Positions 63,553 to 64,000 of a stretch of 64,000 bases of DNA are shown here, piece after piece. A program made the position numbers and the translations under genes. How positions within the stretch are numbered: position 1 is the first letter of the stretch; each line of letters opens with the position of its first letter. Location: positions 1-64,000 of the forward strand of contig WUQR01000139.1 in the NCBI GenBank assembly GCA_009889515.1. Reading direction: 5' to 3'. Below the pieces are notes generated by a model, which worked only from the letters and a program-made list of their open reading frames with translations, made no database searches and was not told where the DNA came from. The stretch comes from Nitrososphaerota archaeon (GTDB lineage: Archaea; Thermoproteota; Nitrososphaeria_A; Caldarchaeales; Calditenuaceae).

Positions 63553-64000
63553 CTACTGATTAACTATTAGCTCGGCACCTCGCCCCCCGGATTGGCCATT
63601 GGCTTTGCCTTTCCTGTGAAGGAGCTCTGCCGCTGTGACAGAGGCTATGAGAATTGCCACGGTTATTGTTATGGCTATTATCCCCTCGGCTACCCAGCTG
63701 CCTTGGGATGAGCTGTAGATTAGTGTGAAGAGGAAGTCCCAGTAGGGTAGGCCGAGGTTCATCGTGAATGTTAGAGGGGAGAGGAGTGTGGTGAGGAGGA
63801 TTGGGTAGGTTACTAGGCGGCTGTTGATGCTTTCGCTTCTATTGGCCGGTGGTATTAGTGTGGCTAGGAAGGGGATTAGGGGGTAGAAGTAGTAGGGGTA
63901 GAACTGGCGTATTAGGACGCCCTGTATCGCGCCTCCGCCCCAGCTATAGGTCCAGTAGTTCCTCGGCAATAGGAAGATTGTAAGCATCATGGCTGAGGCC
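63553..64000 (-). CDS. Polytopic membrane protein, 5' end outside window
   Basis: At least 148 residues are visible. The frame is open through the right edge, so the start is missing. Three or four membrane helices are seen, with a loop rich in aromatic residues (RNYWTYSWGGGAIQG; RQFYPYYFYPLIPFLA) and a C-terminal tail rich in Gly, Lys and Asn. It may be a glycosyltransferase-like or pilus-assembly membrane protein, but no family motif is visible in this part. Confidence 0.55.
   Translation of the reverse strand, partial: ASAMMLTIFLLPRNYWTYSWGGGAIQGVLIRQFYPYYFYPLIPFLATLIPPANRSESINSRLVTYPILLTTLLSPLTFTMNLGLPYWDFLFTLIYSSSQGSWVAEGIIAITITVAILIASVTAAELLHRKGKANGQSGGRGAELIVNQ

Overview
The window comes from a thermophilic archaeon of the TACK group (Thermoproteota in the broad sense). 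The signs are a complete subtype I-A CRISPR-Cas locus, a thermosome, the archaeal GatDE amidotransferase, a 5S rRNA standing alone, tRNA genes with small introns after position 37, an ATP-dependent DNA ligase, methanopterin-type pterin genes, a PINA-type ATPase, archaeal type IV pilins and many TATA boxes about 25 nt upstream of start codons (leaderless genes). A possible TackOD1-like zinc module, coxM/coxS homologues and a haem farnesyltransferase suggest a facultatively aerobic Aigarchaeota/Caldarchaeum-like or related lineage, but the lineage is inference.

1-14.7 kb is one defence island. Array 1 (30 perfect repeats plus a degenerate last one, its left end and leader outside the window) runs rightward into the leftward interference operon csa5-cas7-cas5-cas8a-cas3'-cas3''. 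A divergent promoter separates that operon from cas6. The CARF regulator csa3 and the adaptation genes csa1-cas1-cas2-cas4 follow, then a leader with its own promoter and array 2 (31 repeats). The two repeats differ at two positions but share the crRNA handle end, so one Cas6 probably serves both. Array 2 abuts a truncated ORF and a frameshifted ORF.

15-46 kb is mostly housekeeping: pterin synthesis (mptE and an mptG-like gene), methylthioadenosine phosphorylase, PINA, an Fe-S scaffold, sfsA, 5S rRNA, a PfkB kinase, a DNA methylase and a THUMP protein, gatE/gatD, tRNA-Leu, signal peptidase with a large repetitive surface protein, DNA ligase, GtrA and endonuclease IV. Accessory genes here include a trypsin-like secreted protease beside a small exported protein.

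46-48 kb is AT-richer accessory DNA: an apparent IS200/IS605 transposase relic, then a protein whose layout resembles IS110-family transposases but which lacks key residues, ending in a strongly folded inverted-repeat element. The thermosome, tRNA-Glu, ctaB, coxS/coxM (no coxL nearby) and a HemK-type methyltransferase follow.

53-64 kb is a cell-surface region. A membrane-anchored multi-zinc-ribbon protein is divergent from a run of type IV pilin-like proteins, two of them (or their neighbours) with long threonine-rich mucin-like tracts. A two-gene pilin cassette is duplicated in tandem, and between the copies lie inverted and direct fragments of the neighbouring pilin gene. A polytopic membrane protein runs off the right edge.
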